A program made the position numbers and the translations under genes. From assembly GCF_002013375.1 (NCBI RefSeq), contig NZ_MAEW01000003.1, forward strand, positions 726,735-790,734: a stretch of 64,000 nt of DNA. The letters run 5' to 3'. How positions within the stretch are numbered: the stretch's first letter is position 1; each line of letters opens with the position of its first letter. Below, in pieces: positions 43,202 through 53,007 of this stretch. The notes under the pieces were generated by a model. It did not search any database. It saw only the letters and a list, made by a program, of their open reading frames with translations, and had not been told where the DNA came from. The DNA is from Mycobacterium sp. D16Q13. Its GTDB lineage: Bacteria > Actinomycetota > Actinomycetes > Mycobacteriales > Mycobacteriaceae.

Positions 43202-45013
43202 CTAGTTCTCGCCACGCGTTGCATATTCACGGGCATACAGCGTGCCACCGCCGAGAAGCAGCAGACCCGTGACGATGAACGCGCCGATCCGGGCGATGCC
43301 GTCGAGCGTGGCCAGGTCGAACAGGAAGAGTTTCGCAACGGCCATCGCCGCGAGCACGAATCCTGTTCTGGTTACCCAGCTCTGGTTCCGGTAACGCCGT
43401 AGACCGGCAAGCAGCAGCGCCACGGAGACCGCCATCCAGGACACCGTTGCCAGGCCATGGCCCAGCAGGAATCCGTCGTTATCGCCGAGCAGCGCGGTAC
43501 CGGAGAGAACAATCGCCGCAGTCCCCGAGTAGAGCATCGACACACCGCCCAGCACACCACGCACGGGAGCGGACTGCGGGCTCGCCCAGCCAACCCGGTG
43601 CATGGCCGCCATCACCATGCCGACAGTGGCGGCGCTCAGTACGCTCGCCACGATCAGCAGCGGACCGGCCGCGTGCACGGCGCTTGCCGAGTTGGTCAGT
43701 AGCTTCGGGGGCACATAGGCGATGTATGCCATACCCCCCAGTGCGCCGAACACCTGCCCGAGCACCAGCGAAATACGTTCCTTCAGTTGATATCCAATGG
43801 AAGAGAAGGACAGCGCAAGTGCCAGCAGCACCACTACGAGGAGGGCGTCCCGGCTGCCCTCGACCGACGCGTGCAGCAGCGCCAGCCCAGCCACCGCGGC
43901 CATGGTGATGCGCGCGTGCGGCGGAAGACCACCCACCAGCAGCAGCACCAACCCCATCACTGCGGCGATCCCGACGGGTACCAGTACACCCAACGGCCAG
44001 ACGGAGAAGAACAGGGCGCTGTAGAGACCCGGCATGCACGCCGTGGCAATCATCACCGACGAGGTGAGGTCGCCGTCGCCGTCGTCGCCGGTCAGCAGCC
44101 ATAGTGACCCCACCAGGGTGATCAGCAGCGTCAGCACCGCCATGATGAGCAAGGCGTACGGCTGTCCCCCGCCCGCCGTGGCACGAATCGCCGCCAGCAC
44201 TGTGAGGCTGACGCCCACGGTCCGGAATGCTTGCAGCACAGGCCAATTCCGGCCGACCTGCGCGGGCAGGCTCGCGATCAACAGCACCAGGGCGAAGGCC
44301 GCCAGTTCGACGGTAAACCCGCCGGTGAGGAACGGGGCCAGCAGCGTGATCGCGCCGACCACACCCGCCGCGAAAGGCTGGGAATTCCACCGCCGCGCCA
44401 GCACCAGGCCGGCGCCGGCGATGGCCAGCCCGAGGACCAATCCCGCCACCACCGGAATCTTGTCGTAGATCACTGTGAGCGCCAGCACGTCGAAGAAGGC
44501 GGCCGCGAATCCTGTTGCCGCAGTGGCAATACCACCGACTCGTCCGCCGGGCCTGGATTGCACCCGGACACCCAGGCCAACCAGACCTGCGGCGAGGACG
44601 GCACCGGACGCCATGCGAGGGATCGGACCGAAGTACCCGCTCTTGGCGGCCAGCACCAGGAGCATGACCACGCCGGCGAGAGTCACCACCGCGCCCGCGA
44701 AGGCCATCGCCTTGCTGGCGAATCCGTCACGCGTCCAGAACGGCTCGTGTGGCAGGGGCGGGGTCGGTGCCGGGACCTGAACGCGCGGTACAGGAGCTGC
44801 CACGGGAACGTGCGCCGCCGGTGCCGGGGCAGCCGGCGAGGCGCCCTGAGCACGCCGGTAGTCATCCCAATACTGTTGCGCTTTAAGGTATTCAGTCTGT
44901 GTCCATTCGACCATCCGGCCCCGCAGTGCATCGATCTCGCCGCGCAGCGCGCGCTCTCGCCCGTCGAGTTCGTCCAGCGTCGCGGTCATCTGCTGCAACT
45001 GTGGATCTGTCAT
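43202..45013 (-). CDS. DUF2339 multi-pass membrane protein
   Basis: Protein of 603 residues. An N-terminal coiled coil (QLQQMTATLDELDGRERALRGEIDALRGRMVEW, about 4-37) and a Pro/Ala linker lead to some sixteen or more transmembrane helices, starting with FASKAMAFAGAVVTLAGVVMLLVLAAKSGYFG. This matches DUF2339, predicted membrane proteins of unknown function. The ATG at 45013 has GAGG close upstream; the longer frame lacks support. It is in the same orientation as TetR and the mce operon upstream, 76 bases after TetR, and converges with the immunity-like gene. Confidence 0.82.
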   Translation of the reverse strand: MTDPQLQQMTATLDELDGRERALRGEIDALRGRMVEWTQTEYLKAQQYWDDYRRAQGASPAAPAPAAHVPVAAPVPRVQVPAPTPPLPHEPFWTRDGFASKAMAFAGAVVTLAGVVMLLVLAAKSGYFGPIPRMASGAVLAAGLVGLGVRVQSRPGGRVGGIATAATGFAAAFFDVLALTVIYDKIPVVAGLVLGLAIAGAGLVLARRWNSQPFAAGVVGAITLLAPFLTGGFTVELAAFALVLLIASLPAQVGRNWPVLQAFRTVGVSLTVLAAIRATAGGGQPYALLIMAVLTLLITLVGSLWLLTGDDGDGDLTSSVMIATACMPGLYSALFFSVWPLGVLVPVGIAAVMGLVLLLVGGLPPHARITMAAVAGLALLHASVEGSRDALLVVVLLALALSFSSIGYQLKERISLVLGQVFGALGGMAYIAYVPPKLLTNSASAVHAAGPLLIVASVLSAATVGMVMAAMHRVGWASPQSAPVRGVLGGVSMLYSGTAAIVLSGTALLGDNDGFLLGHGLATVSWMAVSVALLLAGLRRYRNQSWVTRTGFVLAAMAVAKLFLFDLATLDGIARIGAFIVTGLLLLGGGTLYAREYATRGEN

Positions 45014-45089
45014 GCCCCTCAGCGTGGCGCCTTCCAGATCCGAGGTGAACACGTAAACCTACCGCCGCACATAGGGGTTTCTCACGGCA

Positions 45090-45755
45090 TTAGGTAGGCC
45101 TACTCACACCACCGCCCGCATCGTCTGGAGCCTCCGCCGCGACATGTCCCAGATACGCGGCATACAGGGTTCGGGAGGCAAAGGATTCCTGCTCGCCCCA
45201 CGGCAGTTGCGGCCTCGTGACGAGTAGCGAGGCGACCCCATGCGTGGTGGCCCACAGTTGCAACGCCGGTTCGAGGGTGTTGCCCGGCGGGAACAGCTCC
45301 TCGTCGACAAGTTCTTGAACGACGCCCCGCAGATGCAGGAAGGCTGAGCTGTGGAGTATCTCGTCAGATTCGCCACCACGCCGTGGCGGTCTCGCGGTCG
45401 CGAATCGGTACATCAACGGGTTCTGTGCGGCGAAGCGCACATAGGCCAGACCGAGTGTATGCAGGCGTTCGAGCGCCGTGGAGATGTTGGACGTTGCGCG
45501 CTGCAGTGCCTCACCGAGCTGCTCGAAGTACCTTGAGCACAACGCGTCCGCCAACTCATCGGTGCTCGAAAAGTGCCGATAGAAGGACGGTGCCGTGATG
45601 CCCAGCGCGCGTGTCAATTCACGAGCCGACGGAGGGCGTGCCTCGCCGGACCTACCGATGAGATCCATCGCGGTATCGATGATCTGCTGCCGCAGTTGCC
45701 AACCCTGCCCCCGGGGCAGACGCTTTCTCGGTGCGGTTGCGTTTTCGTCATCCAT
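45090..45755 (-). CDS. TetR-family transcriptional regulator
   Basis: Protein of 221 residues. Residues about 18-75 form the TetR helix-turn-helix (QQIIDTAMDLIGRSGEARPPSARELTRALGITAPSFYRHFSSTDELADALCSRYF). The rest is an all-helical ligand domain with a WATTHGVASLLVTRP segment typical of the TetR_C group. It starts 25 bases after the mceF stop in the same direction, with GGAG ahead of the ATG. It is the obvious candidate repressor of the mce operon, or of itself. The operator is not identified. Confidence 0.88.
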   Translation of the reverse strand: MDDENATAPRKRLPRGQGWQLRQQIIDTAMDLIGRSGEARPPSARELTRALGITAPSFYRHFSSTDELADALCSRYFEQLGEALQRATSNISTALERLHTLGLAYVRFAAQNPLMYRFATARPPRRGGESDEILHSSAFLHLRGVVQELVDEELFPPGNTLEPALQLWATTHGVASLLVTRPQLPWGEQESFASRTLYAAYLGHVAAEAPDDAGGGVSRPT

Positions 45756-45780
45756 GTATCACTCCAACCGCATGTACGGA

Positions 45781-47031
45781 TCAGCGCGGGGGCTCGATGG
45801 GTAGCGTCGGCCCGCCTTGGGGTGTCGGGATGGTGAATCTTCCCTTGGGAGTGGGGTCCGTCGTCTTCCCGAGGTCGGCACCCGCGGGCGGGCCTGCGGT
45901 GTCGTCGCCCGCGGGGCGGGGAGCGTTCTTGGCGCCGCGGATCAGAACGGCCGGATCGTCGTCGGTGCAGTACGTATAGATAGGCGGTTCCGGGAAATCG
46001 GCCGACGAAGGCGGCACTCGGGGAGTCCCGTAGTCACAGGCGTACCGCGGGTACAGGTCGGCCGTGGCCCACACGCCGCCGTCGCGCATGGTGTCGGCGA
46101 TCCCACCGAACACCGAACCCCGGTAATTGGGGAAGAACGCGTTGATGGCCGGGGTGCGCACGTACAACATCTGCGCTGTCGACGCCAGGTTGGCCAGGAG
46201 GGCGACCATGGTGTCGGAATTGTCGGCGAAGAGTCCGTCCACGGCGCCCAGAGTTTTGGGGGTTTGGCCGACCAGGGTGCGGTAGCCGTTTTGCATCTTG
46301 TCCACGCCGCGCAGGGTGCGGCCCAGAGCATCGGCGGTGGCTTTGATGCCGGCGTTCTTGTCGGCCGCCAGCGTCAGCACCACCCGGCTGGTCTTGAGGA
46401 GGCTGGTGGTCTCCGGCAGCACCGAGTCCAGGGTACTGAGCAAGAAGGTGCCGCCGTCGATGATCTCGGTGAGCTTGCGCGGCCCTTCCTTGCTCAGGCT
46501 CAGTTCCTTCTTGATGAGCTCAAGCTTTTTGGGATCCACCTGCGCCAGCAGACCGTCGGCGTCCGCCAGGAGCGTGGCCAGCGTCACGGGCACCGTAGCG
46601 CCCTCGGAGATCACGCTCCCGTCCTGCAGGAACGGGCCCTGCTGACCGGGCCCACCCTCGAAGTTGAGGTACTGCTCGCCGGCCGGCGACAAACCCGTCA
46701 CGCGGACGTTCGCCGCGGTCGGGATCCTGTACTTGGATTGGATCTCCGCAGTCGCATTCACACCCTGTTGGGTGATCTCGAGCGACCGCACCGTCCCGAT
46801 CTTTACGCCGCGCAGCGCCACATCCTGATTCGGCAACAACCCACCCGACTCCGGTAGCTGCACCATCACCCGATACGTGGATGCGAACGGGTTGACCCGC
46901 AACGCGCCTACGAACAGATAGACCACCGCCACGACCATGGTCAGCGCCAGGGCTACCCCCGATAACACCGCTTTCTGGCGATGGCCCGCACGCACAGCGC
47001 CGACCAGAGCATTTGCGAGTGCGTTGATCAT
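45781..47031 (-). CDS. mceF: Mce-family protein MceF
   Basis: Protein of 416 residues, last of the six Mce genes. N-terminal anchor AVLSGVALALTMVVAVVYLFVGAL, the MCE domain (about 45-125: VMVQLPESGGLLPNQDVALRGVKIGTVRSLEITQQGVNATAEI), then the long helical segment shared by actinobacterial Mce proteins, and a Pro/Gly-rich tail ending PTPQGGPTLPIEPPR. Mce subunits form a periplasmic tube for lipid import driven by YrbE permeases and the MceG ATPase encoded elsewhere. The ATG at 47031 overlaps the mceE stop (ATGA). Confidence 0.93.
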   Translation of the reverse strand: MINALANALVGAVRAGHRQKAVLSGVALALTMVVAVVYLFVGALRVNPFASTYRVMVQLPESGGLLPNQDVALRGVKIGTVRSLEITQQGVNATAEIQSKYRIPTAANVRVTGLSPAGEQYLNFEGGPGQQGPFLQDGSVISEGATVPVTLATLLADADGLLAQVDPKKLELIKKELSLSKEGPRKLTEIIDGGTFLLSTLDSVLPETTSLLKTSRVVLTLAADKNAGIKATADALGRTLRGVDKMQNGYRTLVGQTPKTLGAVDGLFADNSDTMVALLANLASTAQMLYVRTPAINAFFPNYRGSVFGGIADTMRDGGVWATADLYPRYACDYGTPRVPPSSADFPEPPIYTYCTDDDPAVLIRGAKNAPRPAGDDTAGPPAGADLGKTTDPTPKGRFTIPTPQGGPTLPIEPPR

Positions 47032-48221
47032 CGCCCGGCCCCCGGAGCAGGCGGAACGGTCTCGATGACACCCGGTTCGGTAGGGCTGGGGCGCACCGGA
47101 ACGTCTTGCCCGTACGCACCCTTGCCGACGACGCGTTCCTGCAGGCGCCACAGTGTGTACTTGACGGACCCCACCAGCTGCGCCCAGCTGTACCGCTTGG
47201 GACCGTGTGTCCCTATGTCGGCGTGAGAACCCGCATCCGGCATCGTGCCAAGAACCAACTGATCAAGTCCCGCGGTGAGCGAAAGCGAGTTTCCGGCAGT
47301 CGCTTTGATTGCGGTGGGCATGATCCTGTTGAAGGCGGCGAGGCTGGTATCGGGATCCAGCGCCACGTCGTTCCATGCCTTCGCGACAGTATTGGCGTCC
47401 TTGATGACGCTGCGGCCACTGGTGTCTGTACCGGCAATCGACGGGAACTTCTGCAGCTGTTTGGTGGTGTCACCCGCCATGACGAGGAGCTCGGACAGCT
47501 GCGCGGTGTTGGCAGCCAGCGTCTCGGTCGCCGGCCCCGCCGCCGTCACGATATCGGTAATAACCTGGTTCTTGGCGTCGATCCGGTCGGCCAGTTGCGA
47601 GGTCTGGGTGAGAGCCTCAGAAATCTCTGCCGAGCGTAAATTCAGCTTTCCCAGTAGCTGGTTGGAGTCGTTGATGAGATCGCCGAATGCCTGGCCGTGA
47701 TCGCCGGTTGCCTTTCCGAAACCATTGACGATGTTGGTCAGGTTGCGCACCGCCCCCCCGTTGGAGGCCAGCGCGGCCGAGCTGAGCACCGATTCCACCG
47801 TGGCGGCTGCGGTCGTCGAATCCAGACCGATGGTGTCACCGTCTTTCAGGAGCGGACCATCCGAAATAGCCCCTGCGGGTGGACGGATCGAAACAAAAAC
47901 ATCACCGAGTGGTGTGGCGGAACGCAATTCGGCGGTGCTGCCCTTGGGCAGCCGGACACCATCCAGGATGCGCAGCGTGGTGATCGCCGTGTAGTTATTC
48001 ACGTGCATCTCGTCGACCTGCCCCACGTCGGCGCCGGCAAGTTTTACCTTCGCACTGTCCGGCAGGTTGAGGACGTTGGCGAACAGAGCCGTGAGACGGT
48101 ATCCACCACTACCGATACCCGGCGCGGGCAGCGGCAGGTCACCCAAACCATTGGTGGAACACCCGCTCACCACAGCGACGGCCGCGACCGCCGAGGCCGC
48201 CAGTACCTTGCGCGCCGCCAT
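47028..48221 (-). CDS. mceE: Mce-family lipoprotein MceE
   Basis: Protein of 397 residues. The signal peptide ends in a lipobox (VAVVSGC, Cys at about 22), the hallmark of the MceE (LprK-type) position. The MCE domain (about 45-120) contains YRLTALFANVLNLPDSAKVKLAGADVGQVDEMHVNNYTAITTLRIL, followed by the helical region and a tail ending VIETVPPAPGAGR. The ATG at 48221 shares its first base with the mceD stop (TGATG). It should be the lipid-anchored subunit of the Mce complex. Confidence 0.93.
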   Translation of the reverse strand: MAARKVLAASAVAAVAVVSGCSTNGLGDLPLPAPGIGSGGYRLTALFANVLNLPDSAKVKLAGADVGQVDEMHVNNYTAITTLRILDGVRLPKGSTAELRSATPLGDVFVSIRPPAGAISDGPLLKDGDTIGLDSTTAAATVESVLSSAALASNGGAVRNLTNIVNGFGKATGDHGQAFGDLINDSNQLLGKLNLRSAEISEALTQTSQLADRIDAKNQVITDIVTAAGPATETLAANTAQLSELLVMAGDTTKQLQKFPSIAGTDTSGRSVIKDANTVAKAWNDVALDPDTSLAAFNRIMPTAIKATAGNSLSLTAGLDQLVLGTMPDAGSHADIGTHGPKRYSWAQLVGSVKYTLWRLQERVVGKGAYGQDVPVRPSPTEPGVIETVPPAPGAGR

Positions 48222-49348
48222 CACTTCTGCCCCATCGCCGCGAGTCCGTCCAGAATGTAGGTCAAACCGAAATCGGGGCCGTAGTCCTGCAGAGTTCCTG
48301 TGCCGCAGCCTAATTGACGCAGGCCCATCATGTTGCAGATTTCCTTGTCCATCTGGCTTTCGAATAGCAGCCGGTCGGTCATGAATCGGATACGTAACCG
48401 CTTGTTGTCCTGGTCCACGACGTTGTACATGTTGTCCCATGCCAACGGTTGGACGTCGATCCATTCGGAGATCTCACGCTGGTTGTCCACCACCGCCTTG
48501 AGCGCGGTATTGGAGTTGAGGATGGTTTCTTTGAGGCTGTCGCGGTTGGCCTCGACAATGTCTCCAGCTTGCTTGACCAGATCGTTGAACTTGTGCCCAG
48601 TGGATCCGGTTCCCAGCGCCTCATCATCGAGGATTTGGCTCAGTTGGCGCACAGTAGAAGCGAATTCACGCAACTTGCCGTCGTTGGCTGCCGCAGCGTC
48701 GAACAGCGAGCTGACGTTCTTGATGATGGTGGTCACCTGCTCGCGCGTGGCCACCCCACCTTCGGAACTCAAGCGCAGCGCCTTGGATAACTCCCCGAGC
48801 CCGGCCTTGATCTTCTCACCGTTGCCATCAGCGATCCCGGCAGCCGAGTTGACGATGTCGGCCACCGGTCCCTGGCCTTTGCCATCTCCCTTGAGGGACA
48901 ACGAAAGCCGGTCCAGCATTCCCAGCACCCTGTCGAACTCCACCGGGGTTTTGGTGTGGTCCAATCCGATAGTGTCGCCATCCTTGAGAGCCGGCCCGCC
49001 GCGATAGGGCGGAGACAGCTCAACTTGACGGTCGGTCAGGATCGAGGTGGACAGCGTGACCGCCTGGACATCGGCAGGCACGGTCACCTCTTTGTCGACC
49101 GTGAACTGCACCTCGACGTAACCCGATTGCGGCGTGATCTTCGTAATCTTTCCCACCGGCATGCCGAGCACAGCAACAACATTGGACTCATACAGCCCCG
49201 AGGCATTGTCGAACTGCGCGGTCAGCGTGATGTGGTCCAGTTGCGACTTCACGAAATACGTGCCCGCGCCGATGACGGCCGCGGCCAACACAACTACTGT
49301 GCCTCCCACCGCGATCAGCCGTTTCCGCCCGGAACCCATTGTCGTCAT
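48221..49348 (-). CDS. mceD: Mce-family protein MceD
   Basis: Protein of 375 residues. One N-terminal transmembrane segment (LIAVGGTVVVLAAAVIGAGTYFV), the MCE domain (about 35-115: ITLTAQFDNASGLYESNVVAVLGMPVGKITKITPQSGYVEVQFTV), then helices. It lacks the long Pro-rich tail seen in some MceD proteins and ends GPDFGLTYILDGLAAMGQK. The start is the ATG at 49348, overlapping the mceC stop (ATGA). Same complex and pathway as its neighbours. Confidence 0.92.
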   Translation of the reverse strand: MTTMGSGRKRLIAVGGTVVVLAAAVIGAGTYFVKSQLDHITLTAQFDNASGLYESNVVAVLGMPVGKITKITPQSGYVEVQFTVDKEVTVPADVQAVTLSTSILTDRQVELSPPYRGGPALKDGDTIGLDHTKTPVEFDRVLGMLDRLSLSLKGDGKGQGPVADIVNSAAGIADGNGEKIKAGLGELSKALRLSSEGGVATREQVTTIIKNVSSLFDAAAANDGKLREFASTVRQLSQILDDEALGTGSTGHKFNDLVKQAGDIVEANRDSLKETILNSNTALKAVVDNQREISEWIDVQPLAWDNMYNVVDQDNKRLRIRFMTDRLLFESQMDKEICNMMGLRQLGCGTGTLQDYGPDFGLTYILDGLAAMGQK

Positions 49349-50391
49349 TTGCAGTCCTTGAAATACGGGATCATTCCGAATTGCTTCGCGCGCCCGCTGA
49401 TCGCACACATCCACGAATCCACCAGCAGGCCATTCGATAGGTTGATGTCGATGGCGTTGCCGGTGCCCGTCGAGTTGGCGATACCGCGGATCAAGACCGG
49501 CGCTATCGGGTAGAGGCTGCGCAGCAGATCGTCGTGCTTACCCAGCATGTCGGAAAGCCCATGCGCCGTCTTGAGCATGTCGTCGAGCTGCGGGCGGTCC
49601 TTGATCAGGATCTTGCTGAGCTGCTCGACAAGGTTGGTAAACGACTGCAGCATCGCGTGGAAGGTGGCGCGGCGGGCCACGAGTTCACCAAGCAAGTCTT
49701 GCCCCTGGTTGATCAGCGCGCCGACACCGGACTGCTGGCGGCGCAGGGTGTTGGTCACCTTTTCGGTGCTCCTGAGCAGAGTCCCCAACTGATCGCGCCG
49801 CTCGGCGATCACCGAGGACAGCGACTGGATGTTCTCCATGGCCTCTGGCACCACATTCGGCAGGCCCTGCAGCTGCTTGCCGAGGATGCCAAGTGACTGG
49901 GCAACCTTGTCGAAATCGACTTGGTCAAAGGTGTTCGTCGCCCCAGCCAGCGCGGCCTGCAGATCGTAGGGGACTTCCGTATGAGCTAGGTCAATTGTCT
50001 TGCCGGGCAAGGCTCCTGTGCCCTTGGGCTGCAGATCCAGGTATCGGGAACCCAGGATGGTGGTGACCCGGATCGAGGCTTTGGTGTCCTTGCCCAATGT
50101 GATGTCGTCTCGGACACTGAGCCCGGCCTCGACATGGTCTCCGACCAGCTTCATACCGGTGATGTTCCCGACGGGTATACCCGCCACCGTGATCGGCTGA
50201 CCCGCACGCAACGAGGCAGCCTGGGCGAATTCCGCCGTGTAGGTGGTATAGCCCAAGCCCATGGCCTTGACCAGCAGCAAGCCACCTACCAGCGCACCGA
50301 TTGCCGTGATAGCGATGAACCCTAGCCAGGTCTTGTTGTAAGTCTCGACCGGCCGACTCTTGATCCTCTGCCATCTGGATTGCTCAGCCAT
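49345..50391 (-). CDS. mceC: Mce-family protein MceC
   Basis: Protein of 348 residues. A transmembrane segment lies at about 22-45 (WLGFIAITAIGALVGGLLLVKAMGL). The MCE domain (about 48-125) includes YTAEFAQAASLRAGQPITVAGIPVGNITGMKLVGDHVEAGLSV, followed by helices and a short C-terminus with two Cys (SWMCAISGRAKQFGMIPYFKDCK) that could pair in the periplasm. It overlaps mceB by 8 bases and mceD by 4. It is short for MceC, many of which carry extended Pro-rich tails. Confidence 0.92.
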   Translation of the reverse strand: MAEQSRWQRIKSRPVETYNKTWLGFIAITAIGALVGGLLLVKAMGLGYTTYTAEFAQAASLRAGQPITVAGIPVGNITGMKLVGDHVEAGLSVRDDITLGKDTKASIRVTTILGSRYLDLQPKGTGALPGKTIDLAHTEVPYDLQAALAGATNTFDQVDFDKVAQSLGILGKQLQGLPNVVPEAMENIQSLSSVIAERRDQLGTLLRSTEKVTNTLRRQQSGVGALINQGQDLLGELVARRATFHAMLQSFTNLVEQLSKILIKDRPQLDDMLKTAHGLSDMLGKHDDLLRSLYPIAPVLIRGIANSTGTGNAIDINLSNGLLVDSWMCAISGRAKQFGMIPYFKDCK

Positions 50392-51442
50392 TGGCCATGC
50401 TCCGGCATCGTGGGGTGTGCTGGGCGACGTTTCCAGGCGTGGCGGCGTTGACGATGATCGGTATCACGTCGTTGAGACCGGGGAAGAAGCCGGTGAGGTT
50501 CAGATCGCACATGTAGACGTTGATAAACGCTCCCTCGGAATAGAAGCGAGACAACCCTTTCAGAGTGATCGGCAGGTTGGCCCCCAAGAACGCGTACTGC
50601 GGCTCAATACTCACCACGTGCTTACCGAAACCCGGCTGACGGGTGATGAGCTCGTCGAGCGAGGGATAGACCTCATCGGTGATCTTTGACAGGCGCCTCA
50701 TCGACTGCGCCATCGAGCCCACCGAGGACACCAACTCCGGCCGCTTGCGATCCAGATCCGACACCGTCTGCCGTGTCTGGGTGAGCATCTTGTCGAGGCT
50801 GTCGTTCTGCTGCGCGAGGTTGCCGGTGACGGTGTTCAGGCTAGTGATGGCATTACCCAACGCCTGGTCACGGCCTGCAAATGTCTTTGTCAGAGTTGAT
50901 GTTTGACTGACCAGTGTGACAATCGAGGCGTTATCGCCCTGCAGTGACTGAATGACACCCTTGGTCAGATTATCGGCCTGCTCGGGCGACAGCGTGCTGA
51001 ACAGCGGCTCGTAGCCGTTGAGCAGCGTGGTCACATCAAAGGATGGGTCCGTCCGCTCCACCGGGATGGTCGACCCGCCCGGCAGCACATTGGTGTCGCC
51101 CGATTTGCCCAGCGCCAGACCGAGATAACGCTGTCCCACGATGTTCTGGTAGGTCACCGAGGCAACCGTGTTCCCGTACAACTTCTGGTCGTTCTGGACC
51201 ACGAAGTCGACCTTGGCCTGGTCGTTGTTGACCAGCTCGATCTTCTGCACACGGCCCACCCGAACCCCTGCCATGCGCACGTCATCACCGTCGCGCAGTC
51301 CGTACACATCGGTGAATACCGCCGAATACGCTGTGGTGCTGCCTGATACGTCGCGTCGCAGCGTGGCGTACACCAACCAGCTGAGTGTCAGCGCCACGGT
51401 CATGAAGACCACAAGCCCGATCAGCGGACCACGAAATTTCAT
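50384..51442 (-). CDS. mceB: Mce-family protein MceB
   Basis: Protein of 352 residues. N-terminal anchor PLIGLVVFMTVALTLSWLVYATL, the MCE domain (about 35-115: YSAVFTDVYGLRDGDDVRMAGVRVGRVQKIELVNNDQAKVDFVV), then the helical domain. The C-terminus (NLTGFFPGLNDVIPIIVNAATPGNVAQHTPRCRSMANG) resembles other MceB proteins. It begins in a 4-base overlap with mceA and runs 8 bases into mceC, so the operon is translationally coupled. Confidence 0.92.
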   Translation of the reverse strand: MKFRGPLIGLVVFMTVALTLSWLVYATLRRDVSGSTTAYSAVFTDVYGLRDGDDVRMAGVRVGRVQKIELVNNDQAKVDFVVQNDQKLYGNTVASVTYQNIVGQRYLGLALGKSGDTNVLPGGSTIPVERTDPSFDVTTLLNGYEPLFSTLSPEQADNLTKGVIQSLQGDNASIVTLVSQTSTLTKTFAGRDQALGNAITSLNTVTGNLAQQNDSLDKMLTQTRQTVSDLDRKRPELVSSVGSMAQSMRRLSKITDEVYPSLDELITRQPGFGKHVVSIEPQYAFLGANLPITLKGLSRFYSEGAFINVYMCDLNLTGFFPGLNDVIPIIVNAATPGNVAQHTPRCRSMANG

Positions 51443-53007
51443 TGGGGTCCTTCCTTCACGAACGACACCGCGGTCCCGCGGGCCAGGGGGCCGAGCAGCA
51501 GTTGTGTGGCGGGAGTTTGCAGACCTCCGGTGATCACGCCGAGCTGATCCCGTTCATACTGGCTACCAACAGGACCGACATTCCCACCGAACGACGCGGG
51601 CACGATGGGCACGCCTCCACTGTCGTGTGCACCGGGAGCTACCGGCGCGGGCGGAATCGGTGGCGCCTGGGGTGGCGGAGGCGGCTCCAGGTCATCGGGA
51701 TCCAGGGTGCCCGGAACGCGCGGCTCCGGAAGGGGATGCCAGGACGGCAGCGGCGGGTTCGGGTCCGTCAGGTTCGGACCGCCCGGCGGCACCACGTACG
51801 GCGGACCCACCGCCACCAGATTTCCGTTGGGGCCCAACACTGTTCCGCGCGGCGGCTGCAGATCCGGCGGCACCTTGTAATTCTGCGGAAGAAGCGTCTC
51901 GGGCAGATCCGGGCGCACCACCTGTTCTGGAGCGGTGAAACAGCTCGGCCCCTTCAGCTCGCCGTACCGCGGGCAGTCCACCCGCGTGTAGGTATAGCTC
52001 GGAGCCAGCGTCACCGAGATCGGCATATGTGGAATGTCTCGTTCCGCGACCCACATCTGCTCAAACCAGTTGCGGGACAGCTTGTTCATATTCCGGAAGA
52101 TCGGGACAAACTTGTCGGCATTCGTGGCGAAGACGCCGATCGGAGGGGTAAGGCCGGTGGTGATGCCGATCAGCTGGTCGGTGTGGTTATCGAAGGCTTG
52201 CTTGGTGGTTCCCACCGTGGTCAGCCCCGCGTGGACCAGACTCGTAAGCTGCTCACGATTTTCGGCGAGAGTCTGCATCGGCCGCACTGCCTGATGTAGC
52301 GAGTCCAACAAATCGGGCGCCGTCTGCTTGAGACCCTCGGTGGCATTGAGAAGCGCCGAGATCGTCGAGGGGCCTGGGTCCGTGGCCACGACCTCGTTCA
52401 ATTGAGCAATGAGCCGGTTGAGTTGAGCGCCCCCGGCCAGCAGTTTGACGCGGCGGCTGTCGGTAGCCGCGGCCACCGCCGCGAGGATTCCCACGGAATT
52501 GTCCTCGCGACCACGACCAGTGGCATTGAGGACATCACGCAACTTGCTCACGGTGGTCTGAAACAACACCGTGGGCAACTCTTGGTCTTCGGCGATATGG
52601 GCGCCGGCGCGGATGGGCGCACCGGGCCCGCGGTCAACAAGCTGCACCGAAGACACCGCGAACACATTGCCCGGCACCACACGGGCTGTCGCGGTCGCCG
52701 GGATTGCCTTGGCGTACTGCGGTTTAAGGTTGATATGTACGAAGTTCGGCTTGTTACCGGTGGCCGGGGTGACATCATCGACCTCGCCGACCAGTACGCC
52801 GTGGTACTTAACGTCCGACTTCTGCGGTAACCCGTCTCCGACATTTGTCAGGTCGGCGACCACGCGCATGTAGTCGTCAAGGCGGCCTGCGGACTTGAGC
52901 AGCATGGCCGCGGTGAGTATCACGATTGCGGCGAGCGTCACACCGGCCATGGTGAGCAGCTGCCTATCGGATGGCCCCCGGCCGTCTACTTCGAAGGAGT
53001 TCGGCAT
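51439..53007 (-). CDS. mceA: Mce-family protein MceA with Pro-rich tail
   Basis: Protein of 522 residues, the longest Mce subunit here. Anchor LLTMAGVTLAAIVILTAAMLL, the MCE domain (about 40-115: YMRVVADLTNVGDGLPQKSDVKYHGVLVGEVDDVTPATGNKPNFVHINL), the helical domain to about 330, then SYTYTRVDCPRYGELKGPSC. From about 365 the tail is strongly Pro-rich (PPPPPQAPPIPPAPVAPG) and ends with a Gly/Gln segment; it may span the wall. It starts directly after the yrbEB stop with no gap. I cannot tell from sequence alone which numbered mce operon this is. Confidence 0.92.
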   Translation of the reverse strand: MPNSFEVDGRGPSDRQLLTMAGVTLAAIVILTAAMLLKSAGRLDDYMRVVADLTNVGDGLPQKSDVKYHGVLVGEVDDVTPATGNKPNFVHINLKPQYAKAIPATATARVVPGNVFAVSSVQLVDRGPGAPIRAGAHIAEDQELPTVLFQTTVSKLRDVLNATGRGREDNSVGILAAVAAATDSRRVKLLAGGAQLNRLIAQLNEVVATDPGPSTISALLNATEGLKQTAPDLLDSLHQAVRPMQTLAENREQLTSLVHAGLTTVGTTKQAFDNHTDQLIGITTGLTPPIGVFATNADKFVPIFRNMNKLSRNWFEQMWVAERDIPHMPISVTLAPSYTYTRVDCPRYGELKGPSCFTAPEQVVRPDLPETLLPQNYKVPPDLQPPRGTVLGPNGNLVAVGPPYVVPPGGPNLTDPNPPLPSWHPLPEPRVPGTLDPDDLEPPPPPQAPPIPPAPVAPGAHDSGGVPIVPASFGGNVGPVGSQYERDQLGVITGGLQTPATQLLLGPLARGTAVSFVKEGPQ